Below are positions 52,976-61,660 of a stretch of 64,000 nt of DNA, in pieces. A model generated the notes under the pieces. The model was not told the origin of the DNA and made no database searches. It worked only from the letters and a program-made list of their open reading frames with translations. Positions within the stretch are counted from its first letter, which is position 1. Each line of letters begins with the position of its first letter. A program made the position numbers and the translations under genes. Source of the stretch: Occultella kanbiaonis. GTDB taxonomy: Bacteria > Actinomycetota > Actinomycetes > Actinomycetales > Beutenbergiaceae. Where the stretch lies: positions 1,860,001 to 1,924,000 of the forward strand of contig NZ_CP046175.1 in assembly GCF_009708215.1 (NCBI RefSeq), in the 5' to 3' direction.

Positions 52976-53646
52976 CCGGGCCGATCCGCGTCGCCATCGT
53001 CGACGACCACCCGGTCTTCCGGCTCGGCATGGCCGGACTGCTCGAGTCGCTGCCCGGCGTCCTCGTCGTCGGTCAGGCCGCCGACGCCGACCAGGCCCGG
53101 GTGACGATCACGGCCGACGTGGACGTGGTGCTGATGGATCTGCACCTCGGGGCCGACTCCGGCATCGAGCTGACCCGGGAGATCGTCCGCGAGCACCCCG
53201 GAATCGGGGTCCTGATGATCACCATGAGCGACGACGACGAGGCGGTCGTCGCGGCCGTGCGCTGCGGCGCCCGGGGCTACCTCCTCAAGACGGCCGGCCC
53301 GGACGAGGTGGAACGGGCGATCCGCGCCGTCGCGAACGGGGAGATGATCCTCGGCCCGCAGGTGGCGGCCCGGGCGATGTCCACGCTCGTCTCCGGACGC
53401 ACCGCCGTCCGGGTGCCGTTCCCGGAACTGTCCGCCCGCGAACGGGAGGTCCTCGACCTGGTCGCACGCGGCCATGACAACGCGGCCGTCGCCCGCCGGC
53501 TGGTGCTCAGTCCGAAGACCGTCCGCAATCACGTGACGGCGATCCTGACGAAGTTGTCGGTGTCGAGCAGGTCGACGCTGATCGTGCGGGCCCGCGAAGG
53601 CGGTCTCGGCGGGACGGATCCCGCGCGGGCGACGGATCAGGCCTGA
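52972..53646 (+). CDS. NarL/LuxR-family response regulator
   Basis: Encodes 224 residues. Receiver domain with the acidic pair DD (11-12), phosphoacceptor Asp56 in VVLMDLHLG, and Lys106 in YLLKTAGP; LuxR-type helix-turn-helix at the C-terminus (LSAREREVLDLVARGHDNAA, SPKTVRNHVTAILTKLSVSS). It is the partner of the overlapping sensor kinase. Its last 10 bases overlap the convergent SRPBCC gene. Targets are unknown. Confidence 0.93.
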   Translation: MTGPIRVAIVDDHPVFRLGMAGLLESLPGVLVVGQAADADQARVTITADVDVVLMDLHLGADSGIELTREIVREHPGIGVLMITMSDDDEAVVAAVRCGARGYLLKTAGPDEVERAIRAVANGEMILGPQVAARAMSTLVSGRTAVRVPFPELSAREREVLDLVARGHDNAAVARRLVLSPKTVRNHVTAILTKLSVSSRSTLIVRAREGGLGGTDPARATDQA

Positions 53647-54134
53647 GACGGGCCCGAGCAGCCGGAGCGCGTGTCCGCCCACGCCCGCAGCCGGCGGTGC
53701 CGATGCGCGAAGAGCGCGTCGATCAGCGCGTGCATGCCCCGCCCGGGCAGCGGGAACCGCGGGACCATCGTCACCTCGTCGGTGACCCGGGTGAACCCGT
53801 CGGCCAGGCCCACGAGCTCGCGTCGGTGCTCCCAGACCCGGGCCGTGAGCATCTCCGAGCGCTCATGGAACATGGTCGGGGCCGTCACCGCGACGAGGAA
53901 CAGGTCGTCGTACTCGACCGGGATCAGGCCGGCGAGTCGCAGGCCGGCCCTGCCCAGGGGTTCGCCGACCGGTACGGTCGCGATCGTCCCGGCCCGCCAG
54001 CGCGCCGGCATGGTCATGGTGAGGTACGGCGCGAGTTCGTCGTTGATACCGGCCGGCGCGGTGACCCGGTCCCAGACCTCGGCCAGCGGTGCGGCGACAC
54101 CGACACTGCGGGTCATGCGCACGGGTGGGCTCAC
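53637..54134 (-). CDS. SRPBCC-fold (polyketide cyclase/START-like) protein
   Basis: Encodes 165 residues: VGVAAPLAEVWDRVTAPAGI at the start, a beta-rich middle (TIATVPVGEPLGRAGLRLAG) and a long C-terminal helix (MHALIDALFAHRHRRLRAWA). Such ligand-binding folds lack a universal reaction; function unknown. The GTG at 54134 lies seven bases behind TACCAT (54142-54147, minus strand), supporting a leaderless start; an ATG six codons in is the alternative. Confidence 0.65.
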   Translation of the reverse strand: MSPPVRMTRSVGVAAPLAEVWDRVTAPAGINDELAPYLTMTMPARWRAGTIATVPVGEPLGRAGLRLAGLIPVEYDDLFLVAVTAPTMFHERSEMLTARVWEHRRELVGLADGFTRVTDEVTMVPRFPLPGRGMHALIDALFAHRHRRLRAWADTRSGCSGPSQA

Positions 54135-54236
54135 CCTGTCGATGGTAGGTGCGGGGGTGCCTTTCCCGGCCCACCGGGCGGTGCCGCCGGTAGACTCGGG
54201 CCCGGACGCCGTCGTCGAGGAGGGCTCGCCAGGGGA

Positions 54237-54270
54237 ACCGGTCGCAGGTGACTGGGACCCGGCGACCGGT
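54237..54270 (+). other. hairpin in the long leader of the acyl-CoA dehydrogenase gene
   Basis: ACCGGTCGC and GCGACCGGT are perfect 9-bp arms with a 16-base loop. They lie in the space between a TAGACT -10 element (54190-54195) and the start at 54357, giving a leader of about 155 bases. I could not match it to a known riboswitch. Confidence 0.4.
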
Positions 54271-54356
54271 CGATCGCCGTCGACGCCCCCCGGGACAGAC
54301 CCACAAGGTCACCACCCGGGCCACGATCCACAAGATCTGACGAGGGAGTCACGAGC

Positions 54357-55532
54357 ATGTCCTATGGGTTCACGCCGCAGCAGCAGGAACTGATCGAGCA
54401 GGTCCGCGAGTTCGCCGACACCGTGGTCCGGCCGGCGTCGTACGAGTACGACACCAAGCGCGAACTGCCGTACGGCATCATCAAGCAGATGGGGGACCTC
54501 GGCCTGTTCGGCCTGCCGTTCCCGGTCGAGTACGGCGGCGGTGGCGGTGACTACGTCTCCTTCTGCCTGGCCGTGGAACAGATCAGCCGGATGGACCAGA
54601 GCCTCGGGGTGACCCTGGAGGCGGGCATCGGGCTCGGCGCCATGCCGATCATGCGGTTCGGCACGGAGGAACAACGGCGCGAGTGGATCCCGAGGTTCGC
54701 GTCCGGTGAGGCGCTCGCTGCGTTCGGGCTCACCGAGGCCGCGGCCGGCTCCGATGCGGGCGGCACCTGTACGACGGCGGAGCTCATCGACGGCGAATGG
54801 GTCATCAACGGCTCCAAGCAGTTCATCACGAACTCCGGCACGGACATCACCCGCCTCATCACGATCACGGCGGTCACGGGTCGGACCACCCGGGCTGACG
54901 GCACGGTCAAGAAGGAACTCTCCGCGATCCTGGTGCCGGTCCCCGCCGAAGGGCTGACGGTCGGGCCCGCCTACGACAAGGTCGGCTGGCACACCTCCGA
55001 CACCCACCCGCTGACCCTGACGAACGTGCGCGTGCCGGAGGCGAACCTGCTCGGCGAGCGCGGGCGTGGGTATGCGAACTTCCTGGAGTCCCTCGACGAG
55101 GGCCGGATCGCGTTCGCGGCGCTGTGCACCGGTGCGGCCCAGGGCTGCCTCGAGGAGGCGATCCGCTACGCCCAGGAGCGTGAGGTGTTCGGGCGTGCCC
55201 TGGCCGACAACCAGCACACCGCGTTCATGATCGCGAGGATGCAGGCGCGGGTGCACTCCGCCCGGCTGACCTGGCTGAACGCTGCCCGGCAGATGGCGGC
55301 GGGGGAGCCGTTCAAGATGCAGGCGTCCATCGCGAAGCTCACCGGCAGCGAGGCGGCGATGGCGAACGCCCGGGACGCGTCCCAGATCTTCGGTGGCTAC
55401 GGTTACCTCAACGAGAACCTCGTGGCCCGGCACTACCGTGACTCGAAGGTGCTGGAGATCGGCGAGGGCACCACGGAGGTGCAACTGATGGTGATCGCCC
55501 GCGGACTGGGCCTGGCCGGCGCCGGGCTCTGA
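54357..55532 (+). CDS. acyl-CoA dehydrogenase
   Basis: Encodes 391 residues with the three ACAD domains: N-terminal helices (FTPQQQELIEQVREFADTVV), the middle beta domain (AFGLTEAAAGSDAGGTCTTA, GSKQFITNSGTDI) and the C-terminal helices with the catalytic Glu in LEIGEGTTEVQLMVIARGLG. It is an FAD enzyme that introduces the alpha-beta double bond into an acyl-CoA, passing electrons to ETF. Chain length is not predictable. CGAGGGAG precedes the ATG. A VOC gene follows on the same strand. Confidence 0.94.
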   Translation: MSYGFTPQQQELIEQVREFADTVVRPASYEYDTKRELPYGIIKQMGDLGLFGLPFPVEYGGGGGDYVSFCLAVEQISRMDQSLGVTLEAGIGLGAMPIMRFGTEEQRREWIPRFASGEALAAFGLTEAAAGSDAGGTCTTAELIDGEWVINGSKQFITNSGTDITRLITITAVTGRTTRADGTVKKELSAILVPVPAEGLTVGPAYDKVGWHTSDTHPLTLTNVRVPEANLLGERGRGYANFLESLDEGRIAFAALCTGAAQGCLEEAIRYAQEREVFGRALADNQHTAFMIARMQARVHSARLTWLNAARQMAAGEPFKMQASIAKLTGSEAAMANARDASQIFGGYGYLNENLVARHYRDSKVLEIGEGTTEVQLMVIARGLGLAGAGL

Positions 55533-55572
55533 GCCGGCGCGAGGGTCGCGGAGCGGGCGAGGAGAGGAATCC

Positions 55573-55950
55573 ATGACCGATCGACCGAGTCTGACGCTGA
55601 CCACGATCAACATCGGTTCGCCCGACCCGGCGGCGCTCGCGCACTTCTACGCGAGGCTGTTGGACTGGGAGGTGGCCCGGGTGGAGGAGACCGACGCCTA
55701 CCTGCGCAATCCCAACGGCGGGATCTCGGTCTCGTTCCAGCTCGAGGACGTCTTCACGCCGCCGGTGTGGCCCAACACCGCCGACCACCAGCAGATGATG
55801 ATGCACCTCGACATCATGGTCTCCGACCTGGAGACCTCGGTCGAGTTCGCGCTGGGGTGCGGCGCCACGCTCGCGCAGTACCAGCCGCAGGAGGACGTGC
55901 GCGTCTGCGTGGACCCGCACGGCCACCCGTTCTGCCTCTGGCTGGGCTGA
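55573..55950 (+). CDS. VOC family (glyoxalase-like) protein
   Basis: Encodes 125 residues with a two-module VOC fold: LTTINIGSPDPAALAHFYAR, LLDWEVARVEETDAYLRNPN, and the C-terminal RVCVDPHGHPFCLWLG. Many such small actinobacterial proteins lack a defined substrate. GGAGAGGAATCC gives the start. It lies 40 bases behind the acyl-CoA dehydrogenase gene, possibly in the same transcript, and converges on the MarR gene. Confidence 0.78.
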   Translation: MTDRPSLTLTTINIGSPDPAALAHFYARLLDWEVARVEETDAYLRNPNGGISVSFQLEDVFTPPVWPNTADHQQMMMHLDIMVSDLETSVEFALGCGATLAQYQPQEDVRVCVDPHGHPFCLWLG

Positions 55951-55975
55951 GCCCGGTCGGATCGGCGGTCCGGTG

Positions 55976-56452
55976 TCAGTCCGCGACGGCCGGACCTGAG
56001 CCCAACCTGCGCTCGAGTGCGGCCGCCAACTGGGCGTAGGCATCGGCGAGCGCCCGGAGCGCGTCCAGGTCCAATTCGCCGAGGATGTCCCGGCCGAGCC
56101 GTGACCTCATGTCCGCCGCCTCGGCGAACAGCCGCTCCCCGTCGTCGGCGAGGCCGACGAGCCGCACCCGCCGGTCGTCCGGGTCCTCGCGGCGGCTCAG
56201 CAGACCACGCTCGACGAGCCGCTCGATGGCGCCGGAGACGGTGGGCATCGAGACCCGCATGGCCTCGGCGAGCGCCGAGATCGTCTGCTCGCCCTGGAAG
56301 TGCACGATGGCGAGCAGCTTGAACTGCTGCATCGTCAGCGTGCTGTCCAGGAGCGGCTCGAGTTCGGCCGCGAGACTCGACCGCATCATCGCGTGCTGGG
56401 TCTCGAAGACCTGCTCGATCAGTCGGTCCCGCTCATCGTCGTGCTGACCCAC
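55976..56452 (-). CDS. MarR-family transcriptional regulator
   Basis: Encodes 158 residues with the winged helix FKLLAIVHFQGEQTISALAE, AMRVSMPTVSGAIERLVERG and the wing SRREDPDDRRVRLVGLADDG. It is divergent from the RND efflux gene, and the spacer holds three repeated half-sites, so it is almost surely the repressor of that pump and of itself. The GTG start lies five bases behind TAAGGT (56458-56463, minus strand). Ligand unknown. Confidence 0.92.
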   Translation of the reverse strand: MGQHDDERDRLIEQVFETQHAMMRSSLAAELEPLLDSTLTMQQFKLLAIVHFQGEQTISALAEAMRVSMPTVSGAIERLVERGLLSRREDPDDRRVRLVGLADDGERLFAEAADMRSRLGRDILGELDLDALRALADAYAQLAAALERRLGSGPAVAD

Positions 56453-56464
56453 GTGTAACCTTAC

Positions 56465-56490
56465 TTCGGTTGAACCGAACTGTTCGGTTC
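56465..56490. promoter_or_regulatory. MarR operator: three overlapping half-sites
   Basis: TTCGGTT-G-AACCGAA (56465-56479) and GAACCGAA-CTG-TTCGGTTC (56472-56490) are two perfect palindromes that share the middle half-site AACCGAA. The MarR-gene -10 element abuts one side, so binding would block both directions. Confidence 0.8.
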
Positions 56491-56524
56491 TCTTTCACCA
56501 TTGCGATCCTATCGGAGTCCGCTC

Positions 56525-59500
56525 GTGACGTTCCTCGCCCGCTTCAGCCTCGGCAACCGTGCCCTCGTGGCGCTGGCCACCATTCTCGCCGTAGCGGGTG
56601 GCCTGTGGTCGACCACCACGCTCAAGCAGGAACTCATGCCGTCACTCGAGCTACCCGTGGTGGGCGTGGTGACGGTCCTGCCCGGTGCGTCCCCGGAGAT
56701 CGTCGAGGAGCAGGTCACCACCTACGTGGAGCAGGCCACCGGCTCCGTGAGCGGGCTGGAGAGCACCTCGTCCACCTCGAGCGCGAACGTCTCCACGGTG
56801 CTGCTCACCCTCGAGTACGGCACCGATGCGACGACGGCGCAGCAGGAACTGCAGTCCGCACTCTCGCGGATCTCCTCGAGCCTGCCGGCCGAGGCGGACG
56901 CCCAGGTGTTCACCGGCAGCCTCGACGACCTGCCGGTGCTCCAGCTCGCGGTCACCGCCGACGCAGACCCGGACGCCACCGCGGCCGTGCTCGCCGAGTC
57001 GGTGGTCCCGCAGCTCGAGGGGGTCGACGGCGTCCGTGACGTCACGCTGACCGGTACCGCCGCGCAGGTGGTCACGATCGCCGTCGACCCGGCGGCGCTG
57101 GCCGCCGCGGGTGTCGGCGCGGACGCGATCAGCACCGCCCTGACGGCGAACGGCATCGTCGTCCCGGCAGGGTCTCTCACCGAGGGCGACACCACGCTGA
57201 GTGTTGAGGTCGGGCAGCGCCTGAGCACCGTCGAGGACATCGCCGCGTTGCCGCTGCTCACCGCTGCCGGGCCGGTCCGGCTGGACTCGGTGGCACAGGT
57301 GAGCCTCGACGACGCCGCGGCCACCTCCTTCGCGCGCACGAACGGGGAGCCGTCGTTCGGGATCGCGATCACCCGTGCCCCGAACGGGAACACCGTGGAG
57401 ATCTCCCACGCCGTCCAGGACCTGTTCGGTGACCTCGAGGCCGCCCTCGGCGAGGGCGCCGAGATCTCGATCGTGTTCGACCAGGCACCGTTCATCGAGC
57501 AGTCCGTGGAGGACCTGACCACCGAGGGCCTGCTCGGGCTGGCCTTCGCGATCATCATCATCCTGCTTTTCCTTCGGGCCTGGCGGCCCACCGGGGTGAC
57601 CGCGCTGTCCATCCCGCTCTCACTGCTGGTCGCCCTGATCGGGCTCAAGGTGGGCGGGTTCTCCCTGAACCTGTTCACCCTCGCCGCGCTCACCGTCTCC
57701 ATCGGGCGGGTCGTCGACGACGCCATCGTCGTCATCGAGAACATCCAGCGACACCTCTCCTACGGAGAGGACAAGCGCACCGCCATCCTGCGCGCCGTGC
57801 GTGAGGTTTCCGGCGCGATCACGGCGTCCACGATCGCCACCGCGGCCGTGTTCGTGCCGATGGGCCTCGTCAGCGGCCTCGTCGGTGAGCTGTTCCGGCC
57901 GTTCGCGTTCACCGTGGCGCTCGCGCTGCTCGCCTCCCTGCTGGTGGCGCTGACGATCGTGCCGGTCCTGGCCTGGTGGTTCCTTCCGGTACCCAAGGAC
58001 GTGGCCGACGCCGCCCGGGCCCGTGAGGCCGCGGAGGACAAGGAGCGTCGCGGCGCCCTGCAGCGGGGCTTCGTCAAGGCCCTCGGGGGAGTCCTGGCCA
58101 GGCCGGTGGTCACGGTCATCGGCGCGGTCGCGGTGCTCGCCGGCACCCTCGCGCTCGTGCCCCAGCTGGAGACCGAGTTCATCGGGGACACCGGACAGAA
58201 CACCGTCTCGGTGACCCAGGAGCTGCCCCCGGGCACCTCCCTGGCGGCGCAGGACTCAGCCGCCGCACAGGTCGAGGACGTGATCGCGGGCATCGACGGG
58301 GTGGAGACCTACCAGGTCTCCGTGGGCTCCGCCGAGGGCATCCTGGCGATCGCCGGTGGGGGCGGCACCACGTTCTCCATCACCCTGGACCTGGATGCGG
58401 ACACCGCAGCGGTGCAGGAGCAGCTGCGCGACGGCGTCACGGGACTCGAGAACGCCGGGACCGTCACGGTCACGGCCGGGCAGGCCGGCTTCTCCTCCGG
58501 CCTGGAGGTCATCGTCAGCGGACCCGACGGCGATGCCGTGGCGAGTGCCTCCGAGCAGGTGCTGGACGCCGTGGCCGGGGTGGACGGGACCACCGATGTC
58601 GCCTCGAACCTCGCCGCGGACCTGCCCACCGTGGAGGTGATCGTCGACCGCGACGCCGCCGCGGCGCTCGGCATCCCCGAGGCCCAGGTGGGCCAGACCG
58701 TGCGGGTCGCGCTCAGTGGCGCGACTCTCGGCACCCTCACCACCGACGCCGGCACCAGCGACATCGTGATGCGGGTCGGCGAGTCCCCGGCGAGCGTGGA
58801 GGCGCTGCGGGCGCTCCCGATCGCCGGCGCGGCCGGCGTGACCACCCTCGGCGAGATCGCGACCGTCGAGGAGGTGGAGCGGCCCGCCACGATCACCCGC
58901 CTCGACGGGCAGCGCAGCGCCACCATCACCGCGGCGACCACGAGCGCGGACCTGACCACCCAGAGCGCCGACCTGCAGGCGGCGCTCGACGGGCTGGAAC
59001 TGCCCGACGGCGTCACCGCGGAGATCGGCGGCGTCAGCGCCGATCAGGAGGAGGCGTTCGGCAACCTCGGCCTGGCCCTGCTGCTGTCCATCGCGATCGT
59101 CTACCTGGTCATGGTGGCGACCTTCAAGTCGCTGGTGCAGCCGCTGATCCTGCTCATCTCGATCCCGTTCGCGGCCACCGGCGCCATCGCCCTCCTGCTT
59201 ATCACCGGCACCCCGCTCGGGGTGGCCGGCCTGATCGGGGCGCTGATGCTCGTCGGCGTGGTGGTGACGAACGCGATCGTGCTGATCGACCTGATCAATC
59301 AGTACCGGCGGCAGGGTCGTCCGCTGCGTGAGGCGATCATCGAAGGCGCCCGGCACCGGCTGCGCCCGATCCTGATGACGGCCCTGGCCACGATCGGGGC
59401 ACTGACCCCGATGGCCATCGGGCTCACCGGCGGCAGCGCGTTCATCTCCCAGCCGTTGGCGCTCGTGGTGATCGGTGGCCTGATCACCTCCACGTTCCTG

Positions 59501-59692
59501 ACCCTGCTCCTGGTCCCGGTGCTGTACTCACTGGTGGAGGGGCGCAAGGAGCGCAGGGCGGCCGCCCGGGCCGGCACCGATCAGCGCGTCGGCGCCGGCG
59601 CGGACGCGGGACCGGACGGGTCCGGTTCCCGGGGCAAGCACGCGGCGAGCGACTCCTCCGACGCGGAGGCGGAGACCGCGCCCGTCGACTGA
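56525..59692 (+). CDS. RND-family efflux transporter (AcrB/SwrC type)
   Basis: Encodes 1055 residues with the twelve-segment RND layout: segment 1 near residue 15, a porter domain (about 35-325) with ALVALATILAVAGG and SVSGLESTSSTSSANVST, segments 2-6 (about 335-480; RPTGVTALSIPLSLLVALIG, IGRVVDDAIVVIENIQRHL with the conserved Asp pair), a second porter domain and segments 8-12 (LVGVVVTNAIVLIDLINQYR). It exports small molecules or lipids using the proton gradient. CGGAG precedes the GTG at 56525; a TTG at 56501 is less likely. The 3' end overlaps the MFS gene by 112 bases antisense. Confidence 0.92.
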   Translation: MTFLARFSLGNRALVALATILAVAGGLWSTTTLKQELMPSLELPVVGVVTVLPGASPEIVEEQVTTYVEQATGSVSGLESTSSTSSANVSTVLLTLEYGTDATTAQQELQSALSRISSSLPAEADAQVFTGSLDDLPVLQLAVTADADPDATAAVLAESVVPQLEGVDGVRDVTLTGTAAQVVTIAVDPAALAAAGVGADAISTALTANGIVVPAGSLTEGDTTLSVEVGQRLSTVEDIAALPLLTAAGPVRLDSVAQVSLDDAAATSFARTNGEPSFGIAITRAPNGNTVEISHAVQDLFGDLEAALGEGAEISIVFDQAPFIEQSVEDLTTEGLLGLAFAIIIILLFLRAWRPTGVTALSIPLSLLVALIGLKVGGFSLNLFTLAALTVSIGRVVDDAIVVIENIQRHLSYGEDKRTAILRAVREVSGAITASTIATAAVFVPMGLVSGLVGELFRPFAFTVALALLASLLVALTIVPVLAWWFLPVPKDVADAARAREAAEDKERRGALQRGFVKALGGVLARPVVTVIGAVAVLAGTLALVPQLETEFIGDTGQNTVSVTQELPPGTSLAAQDSAAAQVEDVIAGIDGVETYQVSVGSAEGILAIAGGGGTTFSITLDLDADTAAVQEQLRDGVTGLENAGTVTVTAGQAGFSSGLEVIVSGPDGDAVASASEQVLDAVAGVDGTTDVASNLAADLPTVEVIVDRDAAAALGIPEAQVGQTVRVALSGATLGTLTTDAGTSDIVMRVGESPASVEALRALPIAGAAGVTTLGEIATVEEVERPATITRLDGQRSATITAATTSADLTTQSADLQAALDGLELPDGVTAEIGGVSADQEEAFGNLGLALLLSIAIVYLVMVATFKSLVQPLILLISIPFAATGAIALLLITGTPLGVAGLIGALMLVGVVVTNAIVLIDLINQYRRQGRPLREAIIEGARHRLRPILMTALATIGALTPMAIGLTGGSAFISQPLALVVIGGLITSTFLTLLLVPVLYSLVEGRKERRAAARAGTDQRVGAGADAGPDGSGSRGKHAASDSSDAEAETAPVD

Positions 59693-61101
59693 TCGCCGTC
59701 GGCGCGCCGGGTCGAGTGGGGCCGGCGGCCGACCGTGATCACCACGGCACCGAGCAGCACGAAGGCGATCGGCACCCCGATCGCCGCACGGATCGCGTCC
59801 AGGCCCGCCTCCGGTCCCGTCGCCGCTCCGAGCGCCGCGACCTGAACGGCGGTGGCGGCGGAGATCCCCAGGGCCGCGCCGAACTGCAGGGAGGTGTTGA
59901 GCAGCCCTCCGGCGATCCCTTGGTCGGACCCGGCCACGCCGTCGGTCGCGGCGATCGCGAGCGGGCCGTAGACGAGGGCGAACATGAAGCCGATGCCCAC
60001 CATGGTCGGCACCATCGCGGCATAGGCCCAGTCCAGGTCGGCACGCAGGAACAACGTGTACGCGACCAAGCCCGCGAGGAGCCCGCCCGCTATCACCCGG
60101 CGCACCCCGAACCGCTGCACCAGCCGCGGCGCGAGCGTCGGCGCGAGCACCACGTCGAGCGCCATCAGAAGCATCGCGAGCCCCGTCTGCAGCGGGGTCC
60201 AGCCGCGCAGTTCCTGCAGGTACAGGGTGGTCAGGAACTGGAACCCGTAGAACGAGCCGGCGAACAGCAACGCGGTCACGTTCGCGGCGGCCAGCCCCGG
60301 CGCACGCAGCAGGCCCGGCCGGATCAGCGGGTCCGCCGCCCGGCGTTGGCCGAACGCGAAGACGACCAGCAGTGCGGTGGCCAGCAGGAGGGTGCCGACC
60401 GCGGGCACGCCCGTCTCGTGGACCCGCTCGAGCAGGGTCAGCCCGAAGGCGAACAGCACCATCGACACGGTCAGGGTGAGCGCCGCGGGCACGCCGAGCC
60501 GGCCGCGCCGTCCGTCGTGAGGCGGTTCGGTGAGCAGCGGGATCGCCAGGGCGAGCAACACAGCGGCGATCAGCACCGGGGCGAAGAAGACCCACCGCCA
60601 GCCGATCGAGGTGAGCAGACCGCCCGCCACGAGACCGAGCGAGAACCCGGCCGCACCGGCGGCGCCGTAGATGATCAGGGCCCGGTTGCGCGCCGGTCCC
60701 TCGGCGAACGACGTCGTGATGAGTGAGATCCCGGCCGGGGTGAGGAAGCCCGCCGCGATGCCGGTCACGAACCTGGCCAGGAGCAGCATCCAGCCCTCGG
60801 TGGCGAACCCGCCGAGACCGGAGAACAGCAGGAACACCACCAGCCAGGTCAGGAACATCCGGCGCCGCCCGAACACATCGGCGGCGCGCCCGCCGAGCAG
60901 CATGAATCCGCCGTAGCCAACCACGTAGGCGGTGACCACACCGCTCAACTCGGTGGTGGTCAGGCCCAGATCGGTACGGATCGCTGGTAGGGCCACGTTG
61001 AGCATCGCGACGTCGCTGCCCTCGAGGAAGATCGCCCCACACAGGACCACCAGCACCCCGAGGTCTCGCGCGCTCATCCTGCCGGCTGTCGGTTGTGCCA
61101 T
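59581..61101 (-). CDS. MFS drug-efflux transporter (DHA2-like)
   Basis: Encodes 506 residues with about 14 membrane segments. Motif A appears as LGGRAADVFGRRRMF, motif C-like region as GLVAGGLLTSIGWRWVFF. The C-terminal 40 residues are hydrophilic, low-complexity and antisense to the RND tail. It is divergent from the HxlR regulator and faces an HxlR-type palindrome, so it is probably an inducible drug or metabolite exporter. AAGGGAA lies upstream of the ATG at 61101. Confidence 0.9.
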   Translation of the reverse strand: MAQPTAGRMSARDLGVLVVLCGAIFLEGSDVAMLNVALPAIRTDLGLTTTELSGVVTAYVVGYGGFMLLGGRAADVFGRRRMFLTWLVVFLLFSGLGGFATEGWMLLLARFVTGIAAGFLTPAGISLITTSFAEGPARNRALIIYGAAGAAGFSLGLVAGGLLTSIGWRWVFFAPVLIAAVLLALAIPLLTEPPHDGRRGRLGVPAALTLTVSMVLFAFGLTLLERVHETGVPAVGTLLLATALLVVFAFGQRRAADPLIRPGLLRAPGLAAANVTALLFAGSFYGFQFLTTLYLQELRGWTPLQTGLAMLLMALDVVLAPTLAPRLVQRFGVRRVIAGGLLAGLVAYTLFLRADLDWAYAAMVPTMVGIGFMFALVYGPLAIAATDGVAGSDQGIAGGLLNTSLQFGAALGISAATAVQVAALGAATGPEAGLDAIRAAIGVPIAFVLLGAVVITVGRRPHSTRRADGDQSTGAVSASASEESLAACLPREPDPSGPASAPAPTR

Positions 61102-61159
61102 CGCCGTGTCGTTCCCTTCGCCCCGGGGAAGGCGTGAGCGGTTCCCCGATTGTTGGTCA

Positions 61160-61174
61160 GTTACTTCTTGTAAC
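61160..61174. promoter_or_regulatory. HxlR-type operator
   Basis: GTTAC-TTCTT-GTAAC has perfect 5-bp arms and lies in the 103-base divergent spacer between the MFS and HxlR genes. GTTAC/GTAAC half-sites with a T-rich centre are the common form for HxlR regulators. Confidence 0.65.
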
Positions 61175-61204
61175 CTCGCCAAGCGTGCGGCACAGTGAGT
61201 CACT

Positions 61205-61660
61205 ATGGAAGAAGGCACTTCTCAGTCCCTCGGTTCCCCCGCGGATACCGCGGGCCACCGCACCGACTACGACGTCTGGCAGTGGGACGCCCGCGAGGAC
61301 TGTGAGGTGCGCCAGATCCTTGACCGGGTCGCGGACAAGTGGTCGCTGCTCGCCATCGCGCTGCTCGACCGGCGCAGTCTGCGGTTCACCGAGCTGAAGC
61401 GTGAGATCGACGGCATCAGTCAGCGGATGCTGACCCGCACGCTGCGCCACCTCGAGCGGGACGGGCTGGTGGAGCGCACCGTCCACCCCGTCGTGCCGCC
61501 CAGGGTCGACTATGCCCTGACCCCGCTCGGGAGCACCCTGCACGCGACGATCAAGTCGCTCGTGGTGTGGACCGAGGCGCACCAGGAGGAGATCGCCCGG
61601 GCCCGCGCCGACTATGACCGGCGTGAGGCGGACCTGCACGAGGCCGCCGCGGGACGCTAG
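61205..61660 (+). CDS. HxlR-family transcriptional regulator
   Basis: Encodes 151 residues with the HxlR winged helix: CEVRQILDRVADKWSLLAIA, RSLRFTELKREIDGISQRML, TRTLRHLERDGLVERTVHPV, VDYALTPLGSTLH. Many family members sense quinones or aldehydes by the N-terminal Cys, which is present here (EDCEVRQ). It probably controls the divergent MFS exporter. Its stop shares the palindrome CTAG with the convergent gene. Confidence 0.92.
   Translation: MEEGTSQSLGSPADTAGHRTDYDVWQWDAREDCEVRQILDRVADKWSLLAIALLDRRSLRFTELKREIDGISQRMLTRTLRHLERDGLVERTVHPVVPPRVDYALTPLGSTLHATIKSLVVWTEAHQEEIARARADYDRREADLHEAAAGR

Noticed and set aside
54190-54356. ydaO-type (c-di-AMP) riboswitch
   Set aside because: GGGGAACC and GGTGA occur, but the order and flanking helices of the ydaO consensus are not present, and the gene downstream is not a typical target.
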